Positions 23,400 to 37,200 of a stretch of 64,000 nt of DNA are shown here, one piece after another. The notes under the pieces are model-generated. The model did no database searches. It was not told the DNA's origin and saw only the letters and a program-made list of their open reading frames with translations. Origin of the DNA: Triatoma infestans (taxonomy: Eukaryota; Arthropoda; Insecta; Hemiptera; Reduviidae); NCBI GenBank assembly GCA_011037195.1, contig JAAEAF010002585.1, forward strand, positions 37,501-101,500. Direction: 5' to 3'. Position 1 is the stretch's first letter. Each line of letters starts with the position of its first letter. Both the position numbers and the translations under genes were made by a program.

Positions 23400-24215
23400 A
23401 TTCGCCATGATGGTCCAGTTAACTTGAAATTCATTATGGAAAAAGTTAACTATGCTAGATAAAATGGCTTTTGCGAGAAATAAAAAAAGACCTTATGAAA
23501 AGTACACCAAAATAGGCAACAGAATTGTCAACAGCAAGAATTAAGGGAGGGACTATGAAACAATAAGATGAGTGCTCAGGAAATCTGGATATAATAGTCG
23601 GCCAGCTAGAAACAATATCAATTTTAAACAATAACAAATTTAACAATGTTAGTTTAAAAAACGGAAAAAAATGACTGCTATTTGCCAAAGAATTCCTAAA
23701 ACAAGAAAAAGCTTACTGGGATGATGTAATTTTTACAGACGAAGTAAATTTAATCTGTTTCGTTCGCGTGGAAGGGTAATAAACTGCAAGGAGAAAAGTA
23801 AGTGAAGAGCTGAGAGTGGTGAATATTGTGCCGACTGTGAAGCATGGAAGAAGATCGTGAAGATATGGGGTGTATGGCGGCCAGTGCTTTATCTGTAGTT
23901 AAACAAAATGGACAAATGGGCGTGCTTACGTTGACACATTAAAGAAAAATGTAAAAGAAAGTGCCTGTAAATTAGGAATCACTAACAATTTTAAATTTTA
24001 TGTTTACAACGACCGCAAACATATCATAGAGTTCAATGCTCCAAGAAATAATGGCTGATTTCAATGCTCCAAAAACTCTCTAGATCCACCCACAATCTCT
24101 TAATTTGAACAACCTGTAACTGAACATCTGTGGCATTATCTTGATCTGCAAATTAGAAAACATCAAATAAATACAGTTTCAGAATTCTAAACTCATCTTA
24201 ATCAAGTGGACCAAA
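23400..24215 (+). mobile_element. Tc1-like transposase fossil
   Basis: Broken frames spell a Tc1/mariner transposase in order: YWDDVIFTDEVNL (first catalytic Asp region, 23716-23760), a region corresponding to the VKHGGGSVMVWG motif in degraded form (about 23838-23880), KNVKESACKLGITNNFKFY (23946-24000), a DNDPKHTS-equivalent with lesions, and a final segment matching the SPDLNPIEHLWHYLDLQIRK region (24085-24150). Many stops and frameshifts. No terminal inverted repeats could be placed. Confidence 0.65.
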
Positions 24216-24245
24216 ATTCCGACCACATTAAAAAAATAAATAAAA

Positions 24246-24425
24246 AAAATCTGGTGTGAAACACTCACAGTACTTTCTCTTACAAGTAGTTTACAGCATA
24301 GTAACTGACAAATGTTATAGTTAGTAAACCAAATTTAATGAAATTCCTCGGTGTTATAAAGAAAATCGCGATACGTGAAAAAAGTGTTCAGTAAAAACAA
24401 GTTTCGGTGTATACTATGTAACATT
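24246..24425 (+). repeat. Outer end of the monomer repeat
   Basis: Well conserved left terminus (ATCTGGTGTGAAACACTCAC then TTTCTCTTAC) and about 130 bp of the adjoining unit, truncated on the right. It abuts the Tc1 fossil. Confidence 0.65.
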
Positions 24426-24544
24426 CAAATGGGGGGTGTACATTCAAATGCCCGAGTAGTGTCAGTGGAGAAGGGTAGGGTTGGCGGAAAGGAATTAAAA
24501 CATAGAAGAGCCTGTCGGAAGATAAATTAATTTGCTAATGAAAA

Positions 24545-24665
24545 AACTAAATAGCTAAATACATAAATAAATAAGTAAATAATAAATAAATAGGTAAACT
24601 TATAAATAAACAGATAAATAAATAGATAAATAATAAATAAATAGGTAAACAAATGAATAAATAAG
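24545..24665. repeat. (AAAT)n-rich degenerate microsatellite
   Basis: Imperfect AAATAAATAAAT/AGGTAAAC units. The minus-strand open frames at 24527-24783 come from this low-complexity sequence and are not genes. Confidence 0.8.
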
Positions 24666-24849
24666 TAACCAGGAAAAAAAAACGAAAGAATGAAATAAAT
24701 GTCCAAAAAAAAAAGATACTTACCCCAATATAAGTTAAATAAAATGACGTAAAAAAAATAATTAAAATTTGATTCCACTCCAAGTTAGAGTCCGGCGATT
24801 AATCAAAGAAAATCGCAAAATGTAAATAAATTTAAACTTGGCGCCACGC

Positions 24850-25789
24850 TGTTAAATTCATATAACGGTAACAGCGAACCGTACTGGCAATATACACTTT
24901 CTGGCCTTCCGGCTCTGGATACTCTATTTAGTGCCAATTACACAACCACAAATTTATTCACAAGTAAGAAAACACAGTAATAAAGACTAAACAATAAACA
25001 AATTATATTTAGATAAATGCTCTAAATACATGAACATATACGATTATAAAAAAATAGAATAAAAAAATATTACAGTATTAAAGAAAGAAAGTGTATTTTC
25101 AATAATAATAAAAAGGGCGAAAACCTGCAGGCAAAAAAAAATATATAAAAAAAAATTAACCCTTTTAAAAATCCAAGGAAAATACAAAACTTTAGTTAAA
25201 AGAAATTCTGACTTTGTAATCCAACTAAAATTAAATACAATTAACGTACATTCTCCGCACATTAAAGAAAATAACAAAAATAAATTCAATTCGCCTGGCT
25301 CTGTAGATACAAAAAAAAAGAGAGAATCTATACAATCACAATGTGAGTATAAAAGTTATCACTTTTGGTGGCGAATTAACAAAAATATTGTAATGTTTTT
25401 CCCTGTAAACTAGCTACTGCGACTAGTTTTAAGTGGGTTCGTATAGATAAAATAATCTAAACTTTAATAAAGAAAACACCAACTTATTGTTATACACAAT
25501 AAATTACAAAATAAGCACTTAATAATAACTAATTCAAAGTTTAAACCACAAATGTTCACTTTGTTCACTTTTTATACACTTTCCACAAACGTACACTTCG
25601 TTTGTAACTAGAAAAACTCTCTCGCAAAACTCCCTGCGGTCCCACTATTTATATCGGTGGAGAATCTTCTAGAATCTCCTCAATCCTTCCAGAAAGAACT
25701 AGAGCGCGTCGCCAGCGCTTCCTAGCGGCCACTAAGAGAACATGAGGTTCCTACTTCCTCTCCTAGATAGCACTACTGGCTGCGTTACA
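24850..25789 (-). mobile_element. LTR of a retrotransposon with adjacent PBS motif
   Basis: On the minus strand the block opens TGTAACGCAGCC at 25789, contains a TATA box (TATAAATAG at about 25646-25655) about 145 bp in, and ends AACA at 24850. Three bases later comes TGGCGCC (24840-24846), a typical LTR-element primer-binding-site word. TG...CA ends, internal promoter and PBS spacing together indicate a 940-bp LTR at the 5' side of a minus-strand element. The interior beyond 24840 has no gag or pol, so the element is truncated. The TATA-bearing part is much richer in G+C than its surroundings. Confidence 0.55.
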
Positions 25790-26478
25790 ATACATACCAA
25801 AGCTGTACAGTAGTTCTGATTATACTTAAATGTTAATATAATACTCCCCTGGCCAGGTTTCAGTAAGTGAATTCAAATTAACAAATTAGATTTATTTCTT
25901 TTCTTAAAACAGAAACGCAAAGAAACAGGAAACTTATTAATTTTCGTTGTTTAATGCACAATTTCAAAAAAAACACAGATAATACTTGTTGTGATGCTCA
26001 CTAAGGTCAATAGGAGTTTTCCACTTTCCACGGGAGTTTTCTCTTCAATTGGGAGACGGCCACAGATCCCTCCTTCCGGTTTTTCGTCAATTGTTTTCCG
26101 GCAGTTTTCAGCTCGACACCGACATTAGCACAGTCTCCAAACTAATAATTTCACTGTACTTTAAAGGAAAAGAAAATCCGCCTGGGCGCAATAAGAAAAC
26201 TCACTCACAAAAAAAAGTGGCAAACAACTGACTTACACCTGCCCTGTCACTAGCCTCAGAGCTGACTAACTCGATCGCCTCTACAGACGCGCGCACCTCT
26301 TCACTTTATTTACTTTACTACTGTTTATGCCTATTGTTAGCAACTGAACTTTAGTTCTCTTCTGACAATTTACAGACAGATCCGCTATGTCGGCTATGTT
26401 TTAATTTTGCCTTTACTTTACTTTTAATTGTTATTTAACTTATAAAATTAAATTTGTCTATACAAATTATTTTTATTA
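25790..26478. other. Unassigned region, less AT-rich
   Basis: Includes an open frame 26049-26231 with no recognised motif and a CpG-containing patch near 26270-26300. It may be part of the neighbouring LTR element or of another retroelement's untranslated region. Confidence 0.3.
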
Positions 26479-26479
26479 C

Positions 26480-27265
26480 AACTAATTTTCAAAACTCTGA
26501 ATTTTGGCAATCCATTTACTTCTAATTAATTTTGTTCAGATGGTAGAATTGTATAATTCAATTATGATAGCACTTTAGAGGAAAACATAACCCCACCACT
26601 CCCCCTTAATTGACTTTACCAGGAGAAATGTTTCAAATAAACATGTAGCTCTTTATATGTATAGTTCACATACTTAGTTTATAGAAAATCTTTGGAGCAG
26701 TTTTACATAAAATAGCAAAAAATTAGAAAATATTTTTCAGTAAAAACTCACTTCCGGTCATCCGATTTTCTTCAAATTCGGAATTTCAACAACATATAAA
26801 TTTTATTTAGATGATAGAATTCTGTGTAGTAAGCTGAATTAGCACTTTAGAGGAAAACCTTATCCCCCACCTCTCCACCGAAAGTGCCTTTAAATGAATT
26901 TTCCCGGAGAAGGGTGACAAATAAAAGTTGTAGCTCTGTATACCGAGAAGTTGATATACCGAGAAAATGTCGTTTTCGAGAAAATCACAAAAAACTGAAG
27001 AAACCGGTTGAACGATTTTTACGGTAAGCTTATTTTCAGGTCTTCTGGCGGTACTTTGAGGCAACATTAAGTTTGAACATTCTGTGATTTTCCGTTTTTG
27101 AGATATGCTTCCCACCATCCATCCACATATTCACAGACATAACCAGAAGCTAAAAATAACTTTTTCGGCCTTAGGTGACCTCAAAGCGGATGATCCGGTC
27201 AAAACTCGATTTCGGAATTTTGAAACGATTAAACTTCCTCTAACAGCAGTTAGAGAAAGTAAAAA
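26480..27265 (+). repeat. Monomer repeat, plus-strand copy with hairpin end
   Basis: Two to three monomers, then the right end with a 7-bp stem (CTCTAAC 27238-27244, GTTAGAG 27249-27255, 4-nt loop) and AAAGTAAAAATGG, the same terminal word as at 6037-6046. The left outer end is missing. Confidence 0.7.
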
Positions 27266-28223
27266 TGGCAGAGAGAGGCCAAGGAGGCTGATGGCTGTTG
27301 AAAGAGGCAAAAGCATATCTACTAAACACTAACGTAGAATAAATTAATAATTTTTAATAAATTTTTATATTTACATAAAATTGCTGTGCACGTTTGAGGG
27401 TGACTGAATCTCTCTCAGACATGGTGATATTTGTTAATAAATTTATTTTATTAAAGATAATTTTTGTTTTAAATAGTTAATTTTACAATAATATCAATAA
27501 AAGCAATAGTTAAGTTTGGCCTTTGTGAATAAAACAAGCAAAATGTTTTGCATTTAAAAAAAATAATAGTTGAAAAATATTTAAACACATATTTTTATTC
27601 AAACAGTTCAAAAAGAATATATATAGCGTTTACTTTTTTAGTTTTGAGTTTGAGTCAATATATTTTGAGTTTGAATCAATATAATTATATTAGTTTCGAT
27701 AAAGGGTGTCCGCCTCTCTTGTATTTTAATCAAAAGCAGCTTTAACTTTAATTTAAAATACTTTTAATGTAGAGTCGCAATGTAATGAAATAGACAATAA
27801 TGAAATTTGTTTAGTTTATTTTTCGAAACTAATGAATTTTCCAGAACCTTTCTTTTACTCAGGTTCCTTTTATTTATGCTAACTCAAATTTCTTTATAAC
27901 GAAACAATACTATTTATAACTTTTTAGAAATGAGTTTTATATAAAAAAATTCATTTCTCTAATTTTTTATTTTTCATTTACTTTTAAGTTTTATATTGTT
28001 CATTATTTACTTTAATTTCTTAATGTGAACTATTGGCCCTCTATATCATTTCTTTTCAAATAACGGCTAACGGAATAACCTTACTATAAGCAGACGCCAT
28101 GCCACCAGCTGTGTTAACCGTTATCACTGTTTATGAAATTTGAATGTATTAATACTAACAAGATAAAGGTTGTTATCTATATATTTGACATAATGTACAT
28201 TTCTTTTTGGTGTTTTGTAAAAA
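27266..28223. promoter_or_regulatory. Upstream region of ANKLE1, no defined motif
   Basis: AT-rich sequence. At about 27500-27545 it shares roughly 45 bp with 12555-12603 (AATAGTTAAGTTTGGCC and AATAAAACAAGCAAAATG). No TATA box can be assigned with confidence. The ANKLE1 promoter and 5' UTR should lie here. Confidence 0.3.
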
Positions 28224-31200
28224 ATGTCATTTGAGAAAAATGTTCGTAGAAACTTTATTAATTATGTTCTCTTTGATGCCTTGGATGACGAAAATTTGAG
28301 GTAAGAATCTATCCATACCTAGAACTTTTTGTTATATATCTATATTTTGTATTAATTTGTTTTCTATAATTACATCTTCCATTGGTAAATATTCAACAGG
28401 TATTTGTTTTGTATGCTAAAAAGTTGTGAATACATTTATTATGATAAATACATTAATCCTTTACAGAAATTTCATAGCGTTAGAATAGTTGTAGGATGCA
28501 ACAAAATTTACATTATTTTACTCTGTAGTTCTAATATTATTTTGCAAATCCTAACACTTTAAATTTAATTAATTGTGATTGTGAATATTAAAATAACTTG
28601 TATTTGTTCTAATTGTTGGAGTGGCAATTTATTTTTGCCATAAATGAATAATTATCTGAAACTTACGTTTTTTTTTTATAGAAATGTAGAATACTTGTTA
28701 GCTGTAAAAAAAGCCGATCCCAATGGATATCTCGAGGATCTGGATCTTTGCCCAATGCATTGTGCTGTAGGTGCAGGTACCGAGGATTTTGCATATCAGG
28801 CAACTAATCTTTGTTTGAAATATGGAGGGGATCCAAATATCAAGTAAAAATAATTAAGTTACCCACCTTTCTCTTTTCTACTTATAAATCTACAAAAAGT
28901 AATTTTATTTTTTATGTTAGGAACGCCGAAGGAAATACCCCATTGCACATAGCAGCTTGGTGGGGACGTCGAAAAGTTGCTGAACTTTTATTAAAATGTG
29001 GAGGAGATCCTTTAATATCAGATGGTGATGGTAATAATGCTCTAGATTTAGCTTTAGCCAATAAGCAAGAACATTTATATTCTAGATTTGTCCTTCACAA
29101 ATGGATGCCACAAAAATGTTTTGGTAATTTAATTTGAATTATATTGATTTGTTTTTCGAACCATGTTGTAAGTATGTTAGGCTATTTCAGATTAGTTACT
29201 CAATGTATTTATAGGCAGTAAGTATTCATTTAAAGTATATGATATAGATTCTTTTGCTGTATAAGCAGTTTGTTTCAATTTCTTTGTAATAATGATATGA
29301 TAAAGTTTTTATTGGATATTATTGAACGTTTTTTCTTTGATGAATGAACTATCCAAACAATTTAAAAACAGGATTCGTAGAAAAAGCAGAACTCTGATCT
29401 AGTAACTACTGCTAGTGTTAATGCACATTCTTGACATTTGAGAAGCAGATCACATACGTATAAGTGAAATAACGTAGCTGTATTTTACTTGCACATTTTG
29501 CATTGCTAATTTGCGGAAACTCTATTATACAGGGGTGGAGAAAAATGTCATCTCTGTCTTATTTTTTCTTTAAAAAAGCAATTTCAGAGTAATTGTCAGT
29601 CATTGCAAATTGCTTCCTTGAAGGGCAAATGAGTTACTTTAAAAAAAAACATATAATATATATTCAATGAAATTATACTTTTCAAACATTGCTTTTCACT
29701 TAATTTACTAGAATACTAAATAATAAAAAGGAAAATAAAAATTTACACAAATACAAATTTATATTTCTTTTGTAAATAAAAAAATCTTTTCTCTCCCCTT
29801 AGTCGCTTTCTAGAAGGAACATGGACCAGACACCGTTTTTTTACGGGTATCCCAACCCAAAAAACATTACATCATTTTAATTAATAATCAAAACTCATCA
29901 AGGAGCTCATTTGACCACTTACTTGGCTATAGCATATCCATTGGTAACTTCAGTACCATACCTGTTTTTTCAATATATTAACATATATTTACTAGTCTAA
30001 TATGTACATAATAAGAGAACTTCTTACCATCAGACAATTTTCTTAATAGCTGCTTCAATTTCACGCTTTAGATAAATATAATTTCTGAACTAGAATTCGG
30101 GGAACAAACAAATAAAACAACCTTAAAAAGTTCAAACCTAACAATTTCCAATTTCTAAGCTGTATTTTGCATTTTATTAAGAGTGCAACTTAACAATCCA
30201 CAATGAACTTAGGATTGTCATCGGCTAAGAACTAGAGAAATATAGGTGTAAAAAGAAATTCCATAATAGCCTATCTTTCATCCAAAATCTATGATTGTCA
30301 ACTTCATCAACTGTATTATCTATAAATGCTGAGGTCTTTTAGCTTAGAGTAGCAAACAAAAAAGTTCGTCTAGGCTACCATTTTAACACTCCTGTTTGTT
30401 AATCCCGCATTAAGATAAACAGAAATATGTGATATATTTTGAAAGATTGAATTCACTTCTTTATTTCATCTGAAATATGGAATTGGTTTTCTAGAGGATG
30501 CGCTTTTGATTATTTTTAAGTGTGATTAAAATTCTTAATTCTGTCCGGATTCATCATTCATCATTATCCAGATCCAAAACGGTCATAACCAAAGAGAAGA
30601 AGAAATGCTAAACAGACACATTTTAGATATTATCCAGTATTGGAGATGCATCCCTAATCGACAATAATTGAATTTAAAAGTTTCGTTTCAAAACATAATT
30701 GGAAAAATTATTTGCTTTTAATAAAGTTTAAATTTTTTCTAACAGTAATTCATATTTCTAATTTATTCAGAGCAAGATGAAAAAACTATTCACAAAAAGG
30801 AATTCCAATCTGAAGAAGCATCATATAAAGAATGGGTAAGAATACTTTAAATTGTTTTTCAAAACAAAGAACATTTTTTTCTACCTCTTACTCTTTATAT
30901 GTGGCGTTTTTATTTTTTTTTTTTTACTCATTTGTTTTTTCCCTTTTTAAAATTAGTGGAAACATTCAGCAGTTCAAGTTCCCAAAAATAGCCCCTTCTC
31001 ATCTGATTTAGAACAAATAACCTTCACAGACATTGAAAGCGATGTTAACTTCGTAGAGATTTTTATACCAAATACCAAGACATTATTATCAAGTTCTTTA
31101 GCTAGTGTTCCATCAGTGAAACGGAGCTTCAGTGACACATCCAATATGATAAGATTTAGGTAAATATTTTTCTCTAACTTTGCCACAATAATTTAGTGGG

Positions 31201-34200
31201 GAAAAAAATAAAATGCATTTCTTATTTTTTTTATGATTTTATTAAAAAAAAAAAAAAAAACCTTTAATTCCCTTTTTCTTTACTTTCTAAATTTTATTAT
31301 TTAAAGTAAAAATTCTCTTCTTTTTTTTCTTTTTTTGGTGGACATTACGTCCTACCACCGATTAGTATCTTGGACATTAGAATATGTTTGCTGATAGCAA
31401 AAATATTTTGCTGTAAATTATTATATTAATTCATTCACTAGAACCTAGATCGTGATTTGAACCCAATAACCAGTCAGTCAAATAATTTGAGAAAGAAATT
31501 ATAAGTTTGGTAAAGCAGCCAAATAATTTGATATTATACTTTCATACATAATTGAACGGGGACTTTAAATATTTCAATATATTATTGAAAACGTCTAACT
31601 CATTCTCGCGGCGCCTAATATTACTATTATTTATTTATTTTTTTTATTGTACTAAATTATTGTAGATTTAAGTAGGAGTGGAATCCAGATAAGTGATTAA
31701 TTATTTGCTACTTATTTCTAAGATTCTTCATACAAGCATAAACGTACATAATTTTAGAGCCAAAAACGAAATTATGTTAATTCACTCCTGAGGATGGGCG
31801 CATAGATGTCACGCGAAGTTGGTGTAGGAAAAACAAAAAGAACGGAATTATCATATCTATTGTGCTATGTAATACTGTGTGTTTGTGAGAAGTCATAAAG
31901 CTCAACTCTTTCTTATGACTTAAATTTATATTCATAACTTGTTTTAAGTTCCATTATGAAAGTTATTATATGTTTTTGTAGCATCCTAAACATCATATCC
32001 GTAAATTTCAACCATTTCCAAAATAAAGGTAACTAAACAATTGTGACCGTTTCCATTTCTTCATTTTATATAAATTTTATTTCTTATAATATATATGCAT
32101 GCGCAATAATATATGGCATACTAATGCAATGGATTGCCTGCTACTGTTGCAGAAAGTTGCATAGTTAGATTAAATTTAATACAGTAACAACTTTCAGGAA
32201 TACAGGCGCTTCTAGCTCGTCTGCACTAAGTAGGTGCAGTAGTGCTCAAAGTATACCAAGCATTAAAAGTGAAGGTAAATAATACAGTTTATAGCAGCTT
32301 AAACAATAATACTGCATGCATTTATACTTCTTTTAAAGGGATTAACAACTCAACAAAATTATAAGACTCAAATAAGTTTGATTTTGAAAATTCGAAGTAG
32401 AAATTGTATTAAGAATAATAAGAACACTTTTCCATAAAGTTTTGTCACATTATTATTCTTTTAATGTAATTTTATTTCACTAGAAGCCAAAAATAAATAA
32501 ATAAATACAGTAAATAATTGACTACTGAATAGTGGATGGGTCCACAATGCTGGATAACATCCATCGATATTTTATCCATTGAAGCCGCATATTTCTGATG
32601 TTTCTGACCAGTTTCAAATTGTCAGAGTATCAAGTTCGTGAGAGAATTGACTTCAACTTAATGTTTCTCTCATAAACAACACATGCTGATTAGTGCAGGC
32701 GTGGCCGACATACGGCCCGCGATTAATCTTTCAGTGTTAGCTGTTTAACTTCTGATAATTGGTTGAATGGATTCGCGAACTTCTTTATTTAAAAAAAAAT
32801 ATCCATTGTAGAGATTTAAAACTTTTTCTACTCGTCTGTGTGATAGGGTCAGAATAAAAAAATGATAATTTAAAATATTAATATTTATCAGGAAATAATG
32901 TATCCCTGCACTAATAACAGAATATGATCAGCCCTTCAATTGCTTCAAGAAAATTGATAAATTTTTACCTATCATCCATTTTCTTTACATGTAGATGACG
33001 TTCCTGTTACAATTAGAATAATTAATGTACGTTGTGATGAATTATTATATGAGAAATATCGCGAGGAGCAAGAAAATTTGTGCAGTTTTTATAAGCAACT
33101 GAATAATGGAAATTACGGAAATTTAAAAAACTTGCCAAGAAATATTTATTAATATTCTGCTCAACTTACATTTGTGAACAAACATTTTCTTTAATTGCAA
33201 CAAGATCAAGATTGAATGACTCACATTTGGAGGCTGTGTTAAGAATAGCTACGACAAGTATTAGAACAGATATTAAAAAATAATAGGCGATGCAAAGCGC
33301 CTCAACACTTGACATTAGTTTTTTTTTGTTAATTTCTTGTGCTAAATTATTTAAATTTATTCATAAACAAATTCTATAATGAAATTTTGTTTACTTAAAT
33401 GACTCGTTTTTAATTTTAATATTTCGTTTGGCCCGTGACAAAAATTTTCTTTCCATTTCTGCCTGGGGGGAAAACTGTTGGCCATGCTTGGATCAGTGTG
33501 TAACAGTAACTTTATGTTGACGTCAACTCTCTACACGAACTTAATAACTTGGACGATGGTTCAGAATCAGGAACATCACAAATATGCATGCTACGATGGA
33601 TAAAATCCCAGATGTTATCCAGGTTAGTGGACACATCCACATCTTCAACAATGAATTAATTATTATTATATTTGTACACAGCTAACAAAATAATTAGTTC
33701 TTGCAAAACAGCCATATAATTTGAGAATCTTATACTTTCATAATTGAACGGGAACTCTAAATATTTCAATATATTCAATATATCATTGGAAAAAACTTTT
33801 ATTTTTAAGAATACTTATTACAGGCCATGACAATGTGGCTAAAATCTTGATTCTCAGAGGACAAGCACAAAACCGCAGTTTATGATGTAGGAATTTACAA
33901 ACAGCGTGATTGGCTCTTAAACTGTTTATCGTCGTAACCACTATTTTAGTCAGCACTTAAGTTCTTTAAACACGCTCTTTTTCTGAGAAATAGATACATA
34001 AATTTTAAAAATTGCCTTTATTATATCTGCACGCTCGCGGAAGCGTACCCGGAAGTTGTGATGTAGAGGTGCATATAGTAGACGCGAAAATAATGGATGC
34101 GGATAGAAAATACAAAATAAATAATAATAAACAAAGAATGAAATATAAAAATATTCTGATCCACCTAGTGAAGAAGAGGTGCGTAGGTAATAGAATCAGA

Positions 34201-37200
34201 GGAGAGCTAAATGAGTGTGTTAATCTGAGGAGAGTGTTAAGAGATGTGTATAGCTGAGTTTAGCCAGAAGAAGAAGAAGCGTATAGTAATTCGGCGGAAT
34301 TAAAGTGCAGCAACTAACAGCGGAGAGCAAAATGAAGAAGCAGGTTTAAATAAATATCACCAACAGAAGAAGCAGTAAATTGTAGAAACAAGTAATCTCT
34401 CACAAATTTAACAGCATAAGTGAAGTTATAGAGCGTAGGGCTCAAAGAAGTACGGAAGTAGAGGGGGCAAATGTATTAGAAAAGATGATATAAATATTTC
34501 TGGAAATAAGCAAGCAGGAAAGAAGTATAATAGGGAAGAGAGTGTGGGCAGAAAGTAAAGAGTAGATGGAGAGAATTAGTAATCAGTGAAGTTAGCAGGA
34601 AAGGATGAATTAGCAATAACCGGATATAGCAGGGCGCTCATGTAAGAGAAACTAATTCAGCCGATAGGCATACGACTGAACAACATCTACTATACTTTGC
34701 TTGCCATTTTTGCACAACTAACATTACTAAATATCATCTTGAAGCTTCCTATGGTAAAGAAATGTTATTTATTCATTCCCAATTAACTGTTGCATCTTTT
34801 GAATTTGAGTCCTCATTGTCATTGTTTTTTTAGACCACTATGTCTCTTTACCCAATCAAAATTTTCGCTTCCAATCTTCCATTCAAAAATACATCAGAAC
34901 ATCAAAAATATGCATGCTAAGATGGAAAAATACCAGATAATTAAACTCTTTTTGTGATTTTTTTCTAATCCCTTATTATTTGAAAAAGTAGAAAAGATCA
35001 AGTTTTTTGAAACCGTTATTGACTAATTACAAATAACAGACTATGATATATTTTGCAATTTTATCATCAGGTTCGGTGAAGTCTTGGGCTACAGAGTATG
35101 TTCGTGGGGAATTGAAGAGGTTAAATATATTCTGTGGACCAGTAGTGAAGAGTACTAAGAGATTATATATACGACAACTTAAAAGAATAATGGAGAATCC
35201 AAAGATGGCTGATTTATTTAAGCTTAATTCGGATGGTTAGAATATTTTTATGTCATTCATTTATTTGAAGATTGTGTTAATATCATTTCTTACTTTAATC
35301 TTGTATGCTGTAATGCAAAAAAAATTGTATTTCTTTATTTAATATTTAGTAGTACTTAGTATTTTGTTGTAATTATGTAATATTTATTTCCTAGGATTTA
35401 ATGAAGTTATGGCTAGCACTTTTGGCCCTCGCTTACCCGAGCTACTTACCAAATGGTCACCACTTTTTGATGAAATGACACAATGTTGCATGGATCAACC
35501 TGGTCGTGGTAGCAAAGAAAGATGTTTTTTTACGTATGTGCTGTTGGACCCATTGATCACGTGCAATCTTCCAGCAAGAATACATAATCTAAGCCAATGG
35601 GAAAGTTGGACTACATTTGTTAAGGCGGTATTCTATATCGGCAAGGGCAAAAATTCTAGACCAATGGCACATTTATATGATGCTGTGAAAGCTGGAAATC
35701 AGTTTTCTGAGAAGGTCTATAAATTCATTAATATATATAAAAAAAAGTACTTTGCTGTTGAAGCACTGCATATTTTAGATAATAAACTTTTTTTCTTAAA
35801 TTTATCTCATTTTTGTATTAATAATAATAATAATAAATAAATAAATAAATAAATAATGTTAAGCCCATTAATAGAGTTAATAGTAAGTTTAAGTCATGGT
35901 TGCTAGAAAGAGTATGCCTCCGTAACCACAAGTTGATCTATGGTACTACCGTTTGTTGAGAATAGTCTCCCAATCTTGTCTTTTTAATCAGACTAGAAGA
36001 GTGAAGAATATCTCATTAAGCGTGTGAGTATAGATGGTTCTTTCCCAGAAGTTGAAACTGCAACAAATTTTCCATTTTCACTGGCAGAACATGGTATGCC
36101 GTTTCCTCTTCTTTTGGCGAAGCCCTGAAGAGGCAGTAGAAGACCTTTAAGATAATTTATATTTAAAGTGTAGAAAGTTCTTTTTTGAAAATCCTAACAT
36201 TATTGTTTGGTATGTATAATTAATTGCTCTATATCTAATCATAATTGCTTTGTTTGTAGTAACTGCTTTCAGTTTAGGGATTGGTTAGTGATAAATTTGT
36301 TTACCTGTCCCTATCTGGGCTATAAAGTCGGAGTCGAAACAAAATTCGTTTGCTAGAGGGTTCAGGGTTTGTGAAAATGAACTCCAATTGTTCATAATAA
36401 ATCTCCTAATTAGTGTGGCCAGTTCTTTTTTTTTTTTTTTAAATATCATGCTCTAAATAATTTTAGTTATTTCTGGATTTTAGTAAATGAAATCCAGCAC
36501 TTTATCTGCCTGGCCTGCTTGTTAAATGTAAATCTAACTGTTTTTCATCAAATCTTGGATATTTATAATGATTACTTCTGCACTCTCAATGCGTTTAGCT
36601 ATTCCATGAATTACATAAAATCCAAACTAAAATTGAAATTAAGAATGCTAAATGTCAATTACATATTCCATATGAGAGAAAATGTATGTAGGTATAGCTA
36701 TTGCAAACATGTAAACTCTTTACAGAATACCCGTAGGCACTCATCTTCGAGTGTCATTGGAATAATTGAGCCATACAAAAAAAATTTTGAATTTTTGTCT
36801 AAACTGGTGCTGAAAATGAAATTAAAAGTATAATTGTTTGTTTTGATTCATGCAAACAACATTTATTCACATTGCAGTTAGCTAATAAGTAGGTTTTGCA
36901 TTGCACAATTCAAGATACTGAGGAAGTTTATTGTTGAAAAATTAATTTTTGGTTTTTATGTATCTGAAAATCTAGTTCCCTTTAGATGATTTTTAGGTCT
37001 CTTTTTAAAATATAAAACTGAAAATTGAACGACAATCTTGCTCTTAACTGAAGTTAATCCCCTATTATTTTATTTCACATTATTAGAGTTTATTTTAATA
37101 TATAGGGATGTATAAAAAAAAAAAGTATTCTTTTTGTAAGCTATCTTTCTGGCATCTGTTGGACCCCTCGCATGCCATTCCTTGAGTTTTGGAATCAAAA

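Noticed and set aside
24527..24783. Minus-strand membrane-protein-like open frames
   Set aside because: They are translations of an AAAT-rich low-complexity tract.
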